Assembly: GCF_004365355.1 (NCBI RefSeq)
Contig: NZ_SODP01000003.1
Span: forward strand, 558,001-622,000
DNA from: Kribbella pratensis
GTDB lineage: Bacteria > Actinomycetota > Actinomycetes > Propionibacteriales > Kribbellaceae
Length of the DNA stretch: 64,000 nucleotides
Direction: 5' to 3'
Shown: piece after piece, positions 34,849 to 43,206 of the stretch
Layout of the letters: every line of letters begins with the position of its first letter
Numbering within the stretch: the first letter of the stretch is position 1
Position numbers and translations under genes: made by a program
The notes under the pieces: model-generated
The model's input: the letters and a program-made list of their open reading frames with translations, nothing else
Database searches by the model: none
What the model was told of the DNA's origin: nothing

Positions 34849-35333
34849 GAGCTCTTGTCGTCAGCGTGTCCAACCGTGCGGCCGCTGGGATCTACACCGA
34901 CACCACAGGTCCGCTGATCGCCTCACGGCTGACCGAATGGGGCTTCGAGGTGTCCGGCCCGTCCGTCGTTCCCGATGGCCCGCCCGTCGGCGATGCGTTA
35001 CGTGCTGCCGTCGAGGCGTCGTACGACGTCGTGCTGACCACAGGTGGCACCGGGATCTCGCCGACCGACGAAACACCTGAGCAGACAGCCGCTGTGCTGT
35101 CCAAGGTCGTGCCGGGGATTGCTGAAGCGATCCGGGCGTACGGCGTTGCCAACGGCGTACCGACGGCCGCACTGTCGCGTGGACTGGCCGGAGTCGCAGG
35201 TACTACGGTCATCGTCAACCTGCCCGGATCGCGTGGCGGGGTGAAGGACGGTCTCGCCGTACTGGAGCCGCTGCTGCGGCATGCGGTCGAGCAGGTACAC
35301 GGCGGGGATCACGTGCGGACGGACACCGACTGA
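34845..35333 (+). CDS. mog: Molybdopterin adenylyltransferase-like protein (MoaB/Mog)
   Basis: 162 aa. The MoCF motif TTGGTGISPTDETPE and NLPGSRGGVKDGLAVLEPLL are present. It adenylylates molybdopterin before MoeA acts. The GTG start overlaps the moaC stop, and its TGA overlaps the next ATG. The family name MoaB is equally possible. Confidence 0.9.
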   Translation: MRALVVSVSNRAAAGIYTDTTGPLIASRLTEWGFEVSGPSVVPDGPPVGDALRAAVEASYDVVLTTGGTGISPTDETPEQTAAVLSKVVPGIAEAIRAYGVANGVPTAALSRGLAGVAGTTVIVNLPGSRGGVKDGLAVLEPLLRHAVEQVHGGDHVRTDTD

Positions 35334-35950
35334 TGGCGATCGTGCACTGGCCTGTCGAGCTGCAACACGGACAGGTCGGGCTGCGGCCGCTACGGGCGGG
35401 CGACGGCGGAGAATGGGCTGCTGCCCGCCAGCGGAACGTCAGCTGGTTACGGCCCTGGGACGCGACACAGCCGCCCGGTGCGGAGGACGGTGCGCGCACC
35501 TTCCGCGCTATGGCACGTGACTGGAACCGGCAGGCGCGGTACGGACGCATGCTCCCGTTCGTCATCACGTACGGCGGTGCGGCGGGCGCAGGTGCGCGAT
35601 CGAAGTGGCCCCTGGTCGGACAGCTGACGGTGTCCGGCATCACGTACGGATCGGCGCGCTGGGCCAACCTCGGCTACTGGGTCGACGAGCAGTACGCCGG
35701 CCGCGGGATCGTGCCGACAGCCGTCGCGATGGCCGCCGATCACTGCTGGTTCACCCTCGGCCTGCACCGGATCGAAGTCGCGATCCGCCCGGAGAACAAG
35801 GCAAGTCTGCGTGTGGTCGAGAAGCTCGGCTTCCGGTACGAAGGCGAGCGGCCGCGGTTCCTGCACATCGACGGCGACTGGCGCGACCACCGCATCTTCG
35901 CGCTCAACGTCGAGGAGGTCGGGCCCGGTCTCGTAGCGCGACTGCAATGA
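35333..35950 (+). CDS. RimJ-like GNAT acetyltransferase
   Basis: 205 aa. It resembles the ribosomal-protein acetyltransferase RimJ: VGLRPLRAGDGGEWAAARQR at the N-terminus, LGYWVDEQYAGRGIVPTAVA as the CoA loop, and HRIEVAIRPENKASLRVVEK. Its location next to the molybdopterin genes and sepX is a conserved actinobacterial pattern. Whether it acts on a ribosomal protein is not known. Confidence 0.87.
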   Translation: MAIVHWPVELQHGQVGLRPLRAGDGGEWAAARQRNVSWLRPWDATQPPGAEDGARTFRAMARDWNRQARYGRMLPFVITYGGAAGAGARSKWPLVGQLTVSGITYGSARWANLGYWVDEQYAGRGIVPTAVAMAADHCWFTLGLHRIEVAIRPENKASLRVVEKLGFRYEGERPRFLHIDGDWRDHRIFALNVEEVGPGLVARLQ

Positions 35951-36035
35951 CTACCGTGCGTGCTATTCACATCAGTCACACGAGTCTTCTTGCGACACAC
36001 CGGCTCACGTACCTCATCTGGCCCCCGCCGCCCTT

Positions 36036-36041
36036 TAGCGT
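36036..36041 (+). promoter_or_regulatory. -10 element of a leaderless transcript (TAGCGT)
   Basis: TAGCGT lies 6 bases before the sepX ATG. No ribosome site is visible. Confidence 0.5.
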
Positions 36042-36047
36042 CGTCGC

Positions 36048-36824
36048 ATGGGGACGACAGGGCTGATCTATGTGGCGATCGTCGCCGCGTGGGCCGCCTA
36101 CCTCGTCCCGATGTGGCTGAAGCGAGGCGACGAGGCGCGGCGGCAACCAGTCGTGCCGTCATCCGCCGAAGCGCGCGTCCTCTCCCGTGACCCGTCGCGG
36201 CCGCGGTACGTCGTACGCCCGGCCGGCGCGACCGCCGCCGACGACCCGTCGCCGCCGAAGCGGTACGTTCCGAACCGAGCCCGCCGGGTGGCCGCAATGC
36301 GCCGTCGGCGGGTGCTGTCGATCCTGACCCTTTCGCTGCTGTCGGTCGTCGCGCTGGCCGGACTCGCCATGGTGCCGTGGTGGTCGGTCTCGATCCCCGG
36401 CGCAGCGATCCTCGGGTTCGTCGTACTCACTCGGGTGCAGCTGCGGCGGCAGGCGCGGACGCGTGCACGGATCGCTGCCCAGCGACGTGCGCGCATCCAG
36501 GCCCAGCACGACCGCGGCCCCGCCGGGAAGCCCGCGCCGTCACCCGACGAAGAGATGACCATCGAGGTCAAGCTCCCCGACGCGCCGGCGCCCGCCAAGC
36601 CCGTCGAAAAGCCTGCTGCCGAAGGCCTCTGGGACCCGGTGCCCGTGACGCTTCCGACGTACGTCCTGAAGGAGAAAGCACCCGACCGGACGGTGCGCAC
36701 AATCTCCCTCACCGACGACGAAGTCTTCTCCAGTGCGCGGACGACCGACCCCGCCGAGAAGCCCGTCGTCGCCGAGCCCGCCACACCCGAAGAACCCGAG
36801 GTGAAACGCGCCGTCGGCGACTGA
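36048..36824 (+). CDS. sepX: SepX/GlpR-like divisome membrane protein
   Basis: 258 aa. An N-terminal membrane segment (GLIYVAIVAAWAAYLVPMWL) is followed by a basic stretch, two further segments (ILTLSLLSVVALAGLAMVPW and IPGAAILGFVVLTRVQL), and a long charged tail rich in Pro and Glu. This topology and its position after the rimJ-like gene match the actinobacterial SepX/GlpR protein that stabilises FtsZ rings. The symbol is assigned by this combined evidence, so certainty is moderate. Confidence 0.7.
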   Translation: MGTTGLIYVAIVAAWAAYLVPMWLKRGDEARRQPVVPSSAEARVLSRDPSRPRYVVRPAGATAADDPSPPKRYVPNRARRVAAMRRRRVLSILTLSLLSVVALAGLAMVPWWSVSIPGAAILGFVVLTRVQLRRQARTRARIAAQRRARIQAQHDRGPAGKPAPSPDEEMTIEVKLPDAPAPAKPVEKPAAEGLWDPVPVTLPTYVLKEKAPDRTVRTISLTDDEVFSSARTTDPAEKPVVAEPATPEEPEVKRAVGD

Positions 36825-36897
36825 TATCCGGTTTTAGAGTCCGGGCCTCTACGTGTTAGAGTTTCGCGGTCGCCAGGGAAACCAAGGCGACCAGCTC

Positions 36898-36970
36898 GGG
36901 GCTGTGGCGCAGTTGGTAGCGCGCTTCGTTCGCAACGAAGAGGCCAGGGGTTCGAATCCCCTCAGCTCCA
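36898..36970 (+). tRNA. tRNA-Ala (anticodon CGC)
   Basis: A cloverleaf is readable: acceptor GGGGCTG/CAGCTCC, D arm GCGCAGTTGGTAGCGC, anticodon loop TTCGCAA between CTTCG and CGAAG, T arm AGGGGTTCGAATCCCCT. CCA is not encoded. Confidence 0.96.
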
Positions 36971-37104
36971 CGAAGGCGATAGGCGAGTCGTGCCGACGGA
37001 AAGCGTCGGCCGGCTCGCCTTCGTCGTTTTGTGCGGCTGCGCTTCGCTTGCCGCAAGCGGGGGCTCCGCCACCCGCACCCCCTGCGCCTTCGCTTCGCTC
37101 GGCG

Positions 37105-37226
37105 GCTTGGGTTGGGTTGGGCAGTCAGCTCACCAGCTTGGGCTGGGTTGGGCGGTCGCTCACCAGCTTGGGTTGGGTTGGGTGGCCGCTCACCTGTTCG
37201 GGCTGGGTTGGGCGGTTGGCTCACCA
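37105..37226 (+). repeat. GGGTT-rich minisatellite, four 30-31-base units
   Basis: Four tandem units (37105-37135, 37136-37165, 37166-37195, 37196-37226) each contain GCTTGGGTTGGGTTGGG-like runs followed by a ...GCTCACCA end. The G-strand has at least three GGG tracts per unit and could form G-quadruplexes. It lies between tRNA-Ala and a convergent TetR gene; I see no gene in it. Confidence 0.8.
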
Positions 37227-37256
37227 ACTGGGGCGGGCTATATCAACTTGGGCCGG

Positions 37257-37862
37257 CTATTTGGTGGCGCCGGTTAGGGCTAGGTTCAGGATGGTGTCTA
37301 CCTGGGATTGGGTTACGGGGCGGGTGTGGAGGAGTAGGCGGTAGTAGAGGGGGGCGTAGAGGAGTTCTACTAGGTCCGCCAGGTCTATGTCTTGGCGGAG
37401 TTCGCCTGCTGCTTGGGCCTTGGTCAGGCGTTCTATGCAGAGGTCTACTCGGGGTTTGATGATCGAGTCGACTACTGCCTTGGCGATGTCGGGGTCGCTT
37501 TGGGCGGCGGCTATCAGGCCCTTGCTGTAGGCGGCGAACAGGGGGCTGGCGAAGGCTTGGGCTACCTGGGTCATCTGGGTGCGGAGATCGGCTTCCAGGT
37601 TGCCGGTGTCGGGGAAGTCCAGGGTGCTGCGGCCGCGCTCCTCGATCGCTTCGAGGAGGATGGCGGCCTTCGAGGGCCACCAGCGGTAGATCGTCTGCTT
37701 GCCGACGCCGGCGCGTTTGGCGATGCCCTCCATGGTGAGGCCGGCGTACAGCTGCTCGCCGCACAGCTCGAGTGCTGCGTCCAGGATCGCCTGGCGGGCG
37801 CGCTCGCTGCGGCGGTCGGGGTTGGGCGCCGAGCGGGGCGCGGGGGTCGAGGGTGTCGCCAT
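37257..37862 (-). CDS. TetR-family repressor
   Basis: 201 aa. The helix-turn-helix is LTMEGIAKRAGVGKQTIYRW, then WPSKAAIL, followed by a TetR_C-type helical domain with LYAPLYYRLLLHTRPVTQSQ. It is divergent from a membrane-protein gene. Repeats of GTCTCGT/ACGAGAC lie between the two starts and are its likely operators. Confidence 0.9.
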   Translation of the reverse strand: MATPSTPAPRSAPNPDRRSERARQAILDAALELCGEQLYAGLTMEGIAKRAGVGKQTIYRWWPSKAAILLEAIEERGRSTLDFPDTGNLEADLRTQMTQVAQAFASPLFAAYSKGLIAAAQSDPDIAKAVVDSIIKPRVDLCIERLTKAQAAGELRQDIDLADLVELLYAPLYYRLLLHTRPVTQSQVDTILNLALTGATK

Positions 37863-37877
37863 ACGTCCGGAGCTTAC

Positions 37878-37953
37878 ACGAGACGAGACGTAGTGTCTTG
37901 ACAGTGCCCTCCGGCGAGACTTAGCGTCTCGTCATGAGACGAGACGTCTCGTC
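37878..37953. promoter_or_regulatory. Operator and promoter between TetR and membrane-protein genes
   Basis: A perfect 16-bp palindrome, GACGAGACGTCTCGTC (37938-37953), and further ACGAGAC/GTCTCGT half-sites from 37878 onward surround a promoter: TTGACA (37898-37903) and TAGCGT (37922-37927), with 18 bases between. This fits repression by the TetR protein. Confidence 0.7.
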
Positions 37954-37972
37954 ATCTTAGGGAGGAACCGCC

Positions 37973-38665
37973 ATGTCCGAAGTTGTGATTCGCAGGTATG
38001 CGGGACTGTTCGGGGTCATCGCGAGCGCATTGATCGTCGTCCAGGTGCCGCTGTACTTCCTCTACTCCGGCGCCCCGCCGGACTGGAACATCCTGACTCG
38101 CAGCCTGATCGGGATCGTGGGCTGCGTGTTCTACCTCCTGTTCTTCACCGGCCTGCGCCAGTTGATCCATCAGGTCGACGTCGCGTCGGACTGGATCGCG
38201 GGCGTCATCCAGGCGGCCGGTCTGCTCTGGGTCGCGATGGTGTTCGTGCCGCAGTCGATGGAGGCAGGCGCCGCGATCGTCACCGACCACGACATCGACA
38301 CGACGAAGGAGGGTCCGTTCGCGGGAGCGCAGTACCTGATGCAGGGGCTGATCTCGCGGCTGCTGATGGGGTTGTTCCTGATCGCACTCGGGATCGTCGT
38401 CTACCGGCTGCGGCTGCTGCCGAAGTGGGTGGGATGGTCCGCCTTCGTGCTCGCGGCGATCAACCTCGCCTTCGTCCCGGCCCTGTACTTCGGCGACAAT
38501 CCCTCGAACTTCTACGCCGTCCAAGGCTGGGGTACGACGGCCAGCATGGGCGCGCTGTGGAGCCTGTGGACCCTTGCCGTGAGCATCAGTGTCCTCCACA
38601 GCTCCCGCCGTACTGCGGTTGCCGCCCGGCCCAGGCCGGCACCCGTACCGGCCGTGGCCGGCTGA
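37973..38665 (+). CDS. Six-TM membrane protein of unknown function
   Basis: 230 aa with about six hydrophobic segments (LFGVIASALIVVQVPLYFLY; LIGIVGCVFYLLFFTGL; IAGVIQAAGLLWVAMVFVP; LLMGLFLIALGIVVYRL; WSAFVLAAINLAFVPALYF; the last near LWSLWTLAVSISVL). It ends in a Pro/Arg/Ala tail. The pattern resembles DUF4386-type proteins, but I cannot assign it. GGAGGAACCGCC precedes the ATG. It is the likely target of the divergent TetR. Confidence 0.82.
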   Translation: MSEVVIRRYAGLFGVIASALIVVQVPLYFLYSGAPPDWNILTRSLIGIVGCVFYLLFFTGLRQLIHQVDVASDWIAGVIQAAGLLWVAMVFVPQSMEAGAAIVTDHDIDTTKEGPFAGAQYLMQGLISRLLMGLFLIALGIVVYRLRLLPKWVGWSAFVLAAINLAFVPALYFGDNPSNFYAVQGWGTTASMGALWSLWTLAVSISVLHSSRRTAVAARPRPAPVPAVAG

Positions 38666-38713
38666 TCCCGAGGGGGTAGGTGCCTGGGGCAAGGATCCGT
38701 CCCAGGCGCCTGC

Positions 38714-39289
38714 TCACCCGAGTGAGGCGCTGGCCGTTCGGAGATCCGCGAGGGCGGTCAGCACGTGGGGCGCCAGCCCGTCTTCGTCGTGGTCGAGCTC
38801 CATCCAGGTGGCGTACCCGCGCTTGAAGGCGAGCACGCCCAGTTCGGCGGCTAGTTGCGCGAGCGGATCCGGTACGCCGCGCGCGAGGAGCGCATCGGTC
38901 ATGGCCTTGGCGAGGCCGACGCTCTTCAGGGCATCACGTTCCTGGAGTTCGGTGCTGGCGGCGATGGCTGCTTTGAGGCGGGGGCCCAGCTCACGGTTCA
39001 TCGGGCCCATCGCGCTGGAGGCGCGCTCGAGTCCGGCCGCGATCGCATCGAGTGGGCCGGCGTCCTCGGGGGCGTCGGCGATCCCCTCGGTCAGGAGGCG
39101 GCAGAGGGTTTGCTGGCCGGCGACGAGGAGTTCGCGTTTATCGGGGAAGTGCCGGAAGAAGGTGCTCTTGGTGACGCCGGCCTTTTCGGCGATCTGGGCG
39201 ACCGTGGTCGCGTCGTAGCCCTGGTCGGCGAAGAGGTCCACTGCGGCGAGGACCAGTCGTTCACGTGCGCCGGGTTGCCATCGGGCCAT
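38714..39289 (-). CDS. TetR-family repressor
   Basis: 191 aa. The helix-turn-helix is TTVAQIAEKAGVTKSTFFRH, then FPDKREL. The C-terminal domain has the general TetR helical layout, with no ligand clue. It is divergent from the NAD-binding oxidoreductase gene, with an inverted-repeat operator between them. Confidence 0.9.
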   Translation of the reverse strand: MARWQPGARERLVLAAVDLFADQGYDATTVAQIAEKAGVTKSTFFRHFPDKRELLVAGQQTLCRLLTEGIADAPEDAGPLDAIAAGLERASSAMGPMNRELGPRLKAAIAASTELQERDALKSVGLAKAMTDALLARGVPDPLAQLAAELGVLAFKRGYATWMELDHDEDGLAPHVLTALADLRTASASLG

Positions 39290-39304
39290 GGCCTGATTGT
39301 AGGT

Positions 39305-39355
39305 GATGGGACCTTTGTCTCGTCAGTGCTACTGTGATGGGACAAAGGTCCCATC
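39305..39355. promoter_or_regulatory. Inverted-repeat operator between TetR and SDR genes
   Basis: GATGGGAC-AAAG-GTCCCATC at 39336-39355 has perfect 8-bp arms. A half-matched copy starts at 39305 (GATGGGACCTTTGTC). Both lie in the gap between the divergent starts. Confidence 0.68.
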
Positions 39356-39372
39356 GCGCTGAGGAGCGTCTG

Positions 39373-40254
39373 ATGCAGGTATTCATCACGGGTGGAAGCG
39401 GGCTGATCGGCTCGGCTGTTGTTGGGGAGTTGCTCGGCAACGGGCATAGCGTGCTCGCGCTCGCCCGGTCCGACGCAAGTGCGTCGGCGCTGCAGGAGGC
39501 CGGTGCGGCGGTCGTTCGCGGGGGTCTTGCCGATCTGGATGTTCTCCGGAGCGGCGCTGCTGAGTCTGACGGAGTGATTCATCTTGCCTTTAGCAACGAC
39601 TTCAGCAGCCCGGAGGCGTTGGCGGCTGGGGTCGCCGAGGAGGGAGCCGCGCTTGCGGTGTTGGGTGAGGCGTTGGCGGGGAGCGGTCGTCCGTTCGTGA
39701 CGGTCTCGGGTACGCCGTGGGTGCCGGGGCGGCCGTCCACGGAGGCGGATCCGCTGCCTCTCGATGGACCGGTCGGTGGGCGCGGCCGCTCTGTGATGGG
39801 CGTGCTGGGCCTGGCGGAGCGTGGCGTGCGGAGTGCCGCCGTACGGATGCCTCGGACTGTTCACAATCAGGGGACTGGTGGGTTTGCCGGCTTGCTGACC
39901 CAGATCGCTCGGCAAACTGGCGTGTCGGGGTATCCCGGAGATGGAACGCAGCGGTGGCCGGCGGTGCATGCGCTGGATGCGGCCGTGCTGTTTCGGTTGG
40001 TGCTGGAGAATGCGCCCGCTGGGACGGCGTGGCACGCGGTGGATGACGAGGGCGACGCCGTACGCGATATCGCCGCGGTGATCGGCCGGCGGCTCGGGCT
40101 GCCGGTCGAGGCGGTGCCGGAGGAGACGTACGGACCGCTCGGCCCGATCTTCGCGACCGACCAGCCTTCGTCCAGCGCGCACACCCGGGATGCGCTGGGG
40201 TGGAAGCCTGAGCACCCGAATCTGCTGGCGGACTTGGAGAATCTTCAGGCCTGA
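39373..40254 (+). CDS. Extended-SDR NAD(P)-binding reductase/epimerase-like protein
   Basis: 293 aa. The Rossmann glycine motif GGSGLIG is at residues 7-13 and a pattern for the SDR core follows (HLAFSNDF, VSGTPWVPG). The usual YxxxK is not obvious, so it may be an atypical (NmrA- or YwnB-like) reductase. It is probably controlled by the divergent TetR. GAGGAGCGTCTG precedes the ATG at 39373; a longer frame with a start at 39334 lies in the operator and is less likely. Confidence 0.82.
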   Translation: MQVFITGGSGLIGSAVVGELLGNGHSVLALARSDASASALQEAGAAVVRGGLADLDVLRSGAAESDGVIHLAFSNDFSSPEALAAGVAEEGAALAVLGEALAGSGRPFVTVSGTPWVPGRPSTEADPLPLDGPVGGRGRSVMGVLGLAERGVRSAAVRMPRTVHNQGTGGFAGLLTQIARQTGVSGYPGDGTQRWPAVHALDAAVLFRLVLENAPAGTAWHAVDDEGDAVRDIAAVIGRRLGLPVEAVPEETYGPLGPIFATDQPSSSAHTRDALGWKPEHPNLLADLENLQA

Positions 40255-40282
40255 GTTGTCTCAGGTTGAGAATCGCGGCAGC

Positions 40283-40307
40283 TAATCTTGACTCGTTCCA
40301 GAAAACG
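40283..40307 (+). promoter_or_regulatory. Likely FurA operator/promoter upstream of furA
   Basis: TAATCTTGACTCGTTCCAGA and the following AAACGG resemble the FurA-box region seen upstream of actinobacterial furA-katG operons. It overlaps a TAATCT that may serve as -10. This is pattern recognition, not measured. Confidence 0.5.
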
Positions 40308-40323
40308 GGGAAGACTCTGGCAC

Positions 40324-40749
40324 GTGCCGACGGTGGATGAGCTCCAGGGGTTGTTGCGTGGGGTCTCGTTGCGGGTGACCCGGCCGCGGGTGGCGGTGCT
40401 GGCCGCGGTGTACGAGCACCCGCATGCGGACACGGACTCGATTATAGGTGCCGTGCGCAACGAATTGCCCCAGGCGTCGCACCAGGCCGTGTACGACTCG
40501 CTGCATACGTTGACGGCGGCGGGCCTGGTGCGCCGGATCCAGCCGTTGGGGTCGGTGGCGCGGTACGAGTCGCGCGTGGGGGACAACCATCACCACGCCG
40601 TCTGCCGGTCGTGCGGTGCCATCGCCGACGTCGACTGTGCGGTCGGGCATGCGCCCTGCCTGACCGCGTCCGAGGACCACGGGTTCGTCATCGACGAGGC
40701 CGAGGTCATCTATTGGGGGCTGTGCGCCGACTGCTCACGCCGTACCTGA
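40324..40749 (+). CDS. furA: Fur-family regulator FurA
   Basis: 141 aa from GTG 40324. The DNA-binding domain (GVSLRVTRPRVAVLAAVYEH, then HADTDSIIGAVRNEL; SHQAVYDSLHTLTAAGLVRR) and the metal site (DNHHHAVCRSCG, then CADCSRRT) are clear. It represses katG in related bacteria and releases it on peroxide stress. A TTG at 40288 would extend it by 12 residues but lies inside the operator. It is followed by katG with 38 bases between. Confidence 0.9.
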   Translation: MPTVDELQGLLRGVSLRVTRPRVAVLAAVYEHPHADTDSIIGAVRNELPQASHQAVYDSLHTLTAAGLVRRIQPLGSVARYESRVGDNHHHAVCRSCGAIADVDCAVGHAPCLTASEDHGFVIDEAEVIYWGLCADCSRRT

Positions 40750-40787
40750 TCTTCCGTCCGAAAACGTCCATTCCTGGAAGGAATCCG

Positions 40788-43013
40788 ATGTCCGAGATCC
40801 ATGAGCCACTGCCCGGTGAAGGCACCGAGGAGAGTCGCGGCGCCGAGGAAGGCAAGGGCCAAGGCTGCCCGGTCGCCCACGGTCAGGGCGTGCACCCGAC
40901 CACCGGGAACGCGAACCGCGCCTGGTGGCCGAACCAGCTGAACCTGAAGATCCTGGCCAAGAACCCCGCGGTGGCGAACCCGCTCGGCGAGGAGTTCGAC
41001 TACGCGGCCGCGTTCCAGAGCCTCGACCTGGCCGCGGTGAAGGCCGATATCGCCGAGGTGCTGACCACCTCGCAGGACTGGTGGCCGGCCGACTTCGGGA
41101 ACTACGGCCCGCTGATGATCCGGATGGCCTGGCACAGCGCCGGCACCTACCGGATCAGCGACGGCCGCGGCGGTGCCGGTGCGGGTCAGCAGCGGTTCGC
41201 CCCGCTGAACAGCTGGCCGGACAACGCGAACCTGGACAAGGCGCGTCGCCTGCTCTGGCCGGTGAAGAAGAAGTACGGCCAGAAGATCTCCTGGGCCGAC
41301 CTGCTGATCCTGACCGGCAACGTCGCGCTCGAGACGATGGGCTTCAAGACCTTCGGGTACGCCGGTGGCCGCGTGGACGTGTGGGAGCCGGAGGACGACG
41401 TCTACTGGGGCCCGGAGACCACGTGGCTCGGCGACGAGCGCTACACCGGCGACCGTGAGCTGGAGAAGCCGCTCGGTGCGGTGCAGATGGGCCTCATCTA
41501 CGTGAACCCGGAAGGCCCGAACGGCAACCCGGACCCGATCGCCTCGGCCCGCGACATCCGCGAGACGTTCGGCCGGATGGCGATGAACGACGAGGAGACC
41601 GTCGCGCTGATCGCCGGCGGCCACACCTTCGGCAAGACGCACGGTGCGGCCGACCCGGAGCAGTACGTCGGCGCCGAGCCGGAGGGCGCGCCGATGGACC
41701 ACCAGGGTCTCGGTTGGCGCAACACGTACAAGAGCGGCCACGGCCCGGACGCGATCACCAGCGGTCTGGAGGTCACCTGGACCACCACGCCGGCCAAGTG
41801 GGGCAACGACTTCTTCGAGATCCTGTTCGGCTACGAGTGGGAGCTGACGAAGAGCCCGGCCGGTGCCAACCAGTGGGTGGCCAAGGACGCCGAGGAGATC
41901 ATCCCGAACGCGTACGACCCGGCCAAGAAGCAGAAGCCGACCATGCTGACGACGGACCTGGCGCTGCGCTTCGACCCGATCTACGAGCCGATCTCGCGCC
42001 GGTTCAAGGACAACCCGGACGAGTTCGCGGACGCGTTCGCGCGGGCCTGGTTCAAGCTCACCCACCGCGACATGGGTCCGGTCGTCCGGTACCTCGGTCC
42101 CGAGGTCCCGAGCGAAGTGCTGATCTGGCAGGACCCGCTGCCGGCCGTCGACCACGAGCTGGTCAACGACGCCGATGTGACCGCACTGAAGGCGGCCATC
42201 GCGGCGTCCGGTCTGTCCGTGTCGCAGCTGGTCTCGACCGCGTGGGCGTCGGCGTCGACGTTCCGTGGCAGCGACAAGCGTGGTGGCGCCAACGGTGCGC
42301 GCATCCGCCTGCAGCCGCAGGCCGGCTGGGAGGTCAACAACCCCGACGAGTTGGCGCAGGTACTGCGGACGCTCGAGGGCATCCAGCAGTCGTTCGGCAA
42401 GCCGGTCTCGCTGGCCGACCTGATCGTCCTAGCCGGCGGTGTCGGTGTTGAGGTCGCTGCGAAGAACGCCGGGTACGACGTCGTCGTGCCGTTCACGCCG
42501 GGCCGGACCGACGCCTCGGCCGAGCAGACGGACGTCGAATCGTTCGCCGCGCTCGAGCCGGTCGCGGACGGGTTCCGCAACCACTACGGCAAGGGCAACC
42601 GCCTCCCGGCGGAGTACCTGCTGCTCGACCGGGCGAACCTGCTCACGCTGAGCGCGCCGGAGCTGACCGTCCTGGTCGGCGGCCTGCGCGTCCTCGGCGC
42701 GAACTACGACGGCTCGAAGTACGGCGTACTGACCGACAACCCGGGCACGCTCACGAACGACTTCTTCGTGAACCTGCTCGACCTCGGCACCGAATGGCAC
42801 GCCGCCGACGACAGCCAGGAGACGTTCGAAGGCACCGTCGACGGCAAGGTCAAGTGGACCGGCACCCGCGCCGACCTGGTCTTCGGCTCGAACTCCGAAC
42901 TCCGCGCGGTCGCGGAGGTCTACGCGAGCGACGACGCCAAGCAGAAGTTCGTCACGGACTTCGTCGCCGCCTGGCACAAGGTCATGGAACTGGACCGCTT
43001 CGACCTGCGCTGA
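40788..43013 (+). CDS. katG: Catalase-peroxidase KatG
   Basis: 741 aa, the normal length. It removes hydrogen peroxide using haem. Distal residues RMAW and H are in IRMAWHSAGTYR (Arg112, Trp115, His116), the proximal His is His279 in AGGHTFGKT, and the Trp-Tyr-Met adduct partners are Trp115, Tyr238 (GLIYVNPEG) and Met264. The duplicated C-terminal half is complete. GGAAGGA precedes the ATG. It is co-transcribed with furA and ends at a strong hairpin. Confidence 0.97.
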   Translation: MSEIHEPLPGEGTEESRGAEEGKGQGCPVAHGQGVHPTTGNANRAWWPNQLNLKILAKNPAVANPLGEEFDYAAAFQSLDLAAVKADIAEVLTTSQDWWPADFGNYGPLMIRMAWHSAGTYRISDGRGGAGAGQQRFAPLNSWPDNANLDKARRLLWPVKKKYGQKISWADLLILTGNVALETMGFKTFGYAGGRVDVWEPEDDVYWGPETTWLGDERYTGDRELEKPLGAVQMGLIYVNPEGPNGNPDPIASARDIRETFGRMAMNDEETVALIAGGHTFGKTHGAADPEQYVGAEPEGAPMDHQGLGWRNTYKSGHGPDAITSGLEVTWTTTPAKWGNDFFEILFGYEWELTKSPAGANQWVAKDAEEIIPNAYDPAKKQKPTMLTTDLALRFDPIYEPISRRFKDNPDEFADAFARAWFKLTHRDMGPVVRYLGPEVPSEVLIWQDPLPAVDHELVNDADVTALKAAIAASGLSVSQLVSTAWASASTFRGSDKRGGANGARIRLQPQAGWEVNNPDELAQVLRTLEGIQQSFGKPVSLADLIVLAGGVGVEVAAKNAGYDVVVPFTPGRTDASAEQTDVESFAALEPVADGFRNHYGKGNRLPAEYLLLDRANLLTLSAPELTVLVGGLRVLGANYDGSKYGVLTDNPGTLTNDFFVNLLDLGTEWHAADDSQETFEGTVDGKVKWTGTRADLVFGSNSELRAVAEVYASDDAKQKFVTDFVAAWHKVMELDRFDLR

Positions 43014-43040
43014 TCCAACGCTGATCCAACGCTGATTGCG

Positions 43041-43074
43041 CCAGGGCCGGCCTCCGTCTGGAGGCCGGCCCTGG
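43041..43074 (+). terminator. Strong hairpin terminator after katG
   Basis: A perfect 15-bp stem (43041-43055 with 43060-43074) and a GTCT loop lie 28 bases after the katG stop. No T-run follows. An 11-base direct repeat (GCTGATCCAAC) sits between the stop and the hairpin. Confidence 0.85.
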
Positions 43075-43206
43075 CTGTCTGTCCGTCAGGTGATCTCAAG
43101 GGTTCGGCTGCGCTCTGTAACGATGCGCCGGGTCGCAACGATGTCACAAGGGGGAATGGTCGGTATTACCGGTTTCGGTAGGTCTGGATTCGACGGGGGA
43201 AGTCGT

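Noticed and set aside
37105..37226. Possible CRISPR array
   Set aside because: The units are tandem without distinct spacers, are imperfect and G-rich, and there are no cas genes.
36898..37256. tRNA-Ala as an integration site of a mobile element
   Set aside because: No integrase, no repeated tRNA 3' end, and the following genes are ordinary TetR and membrane proteins.
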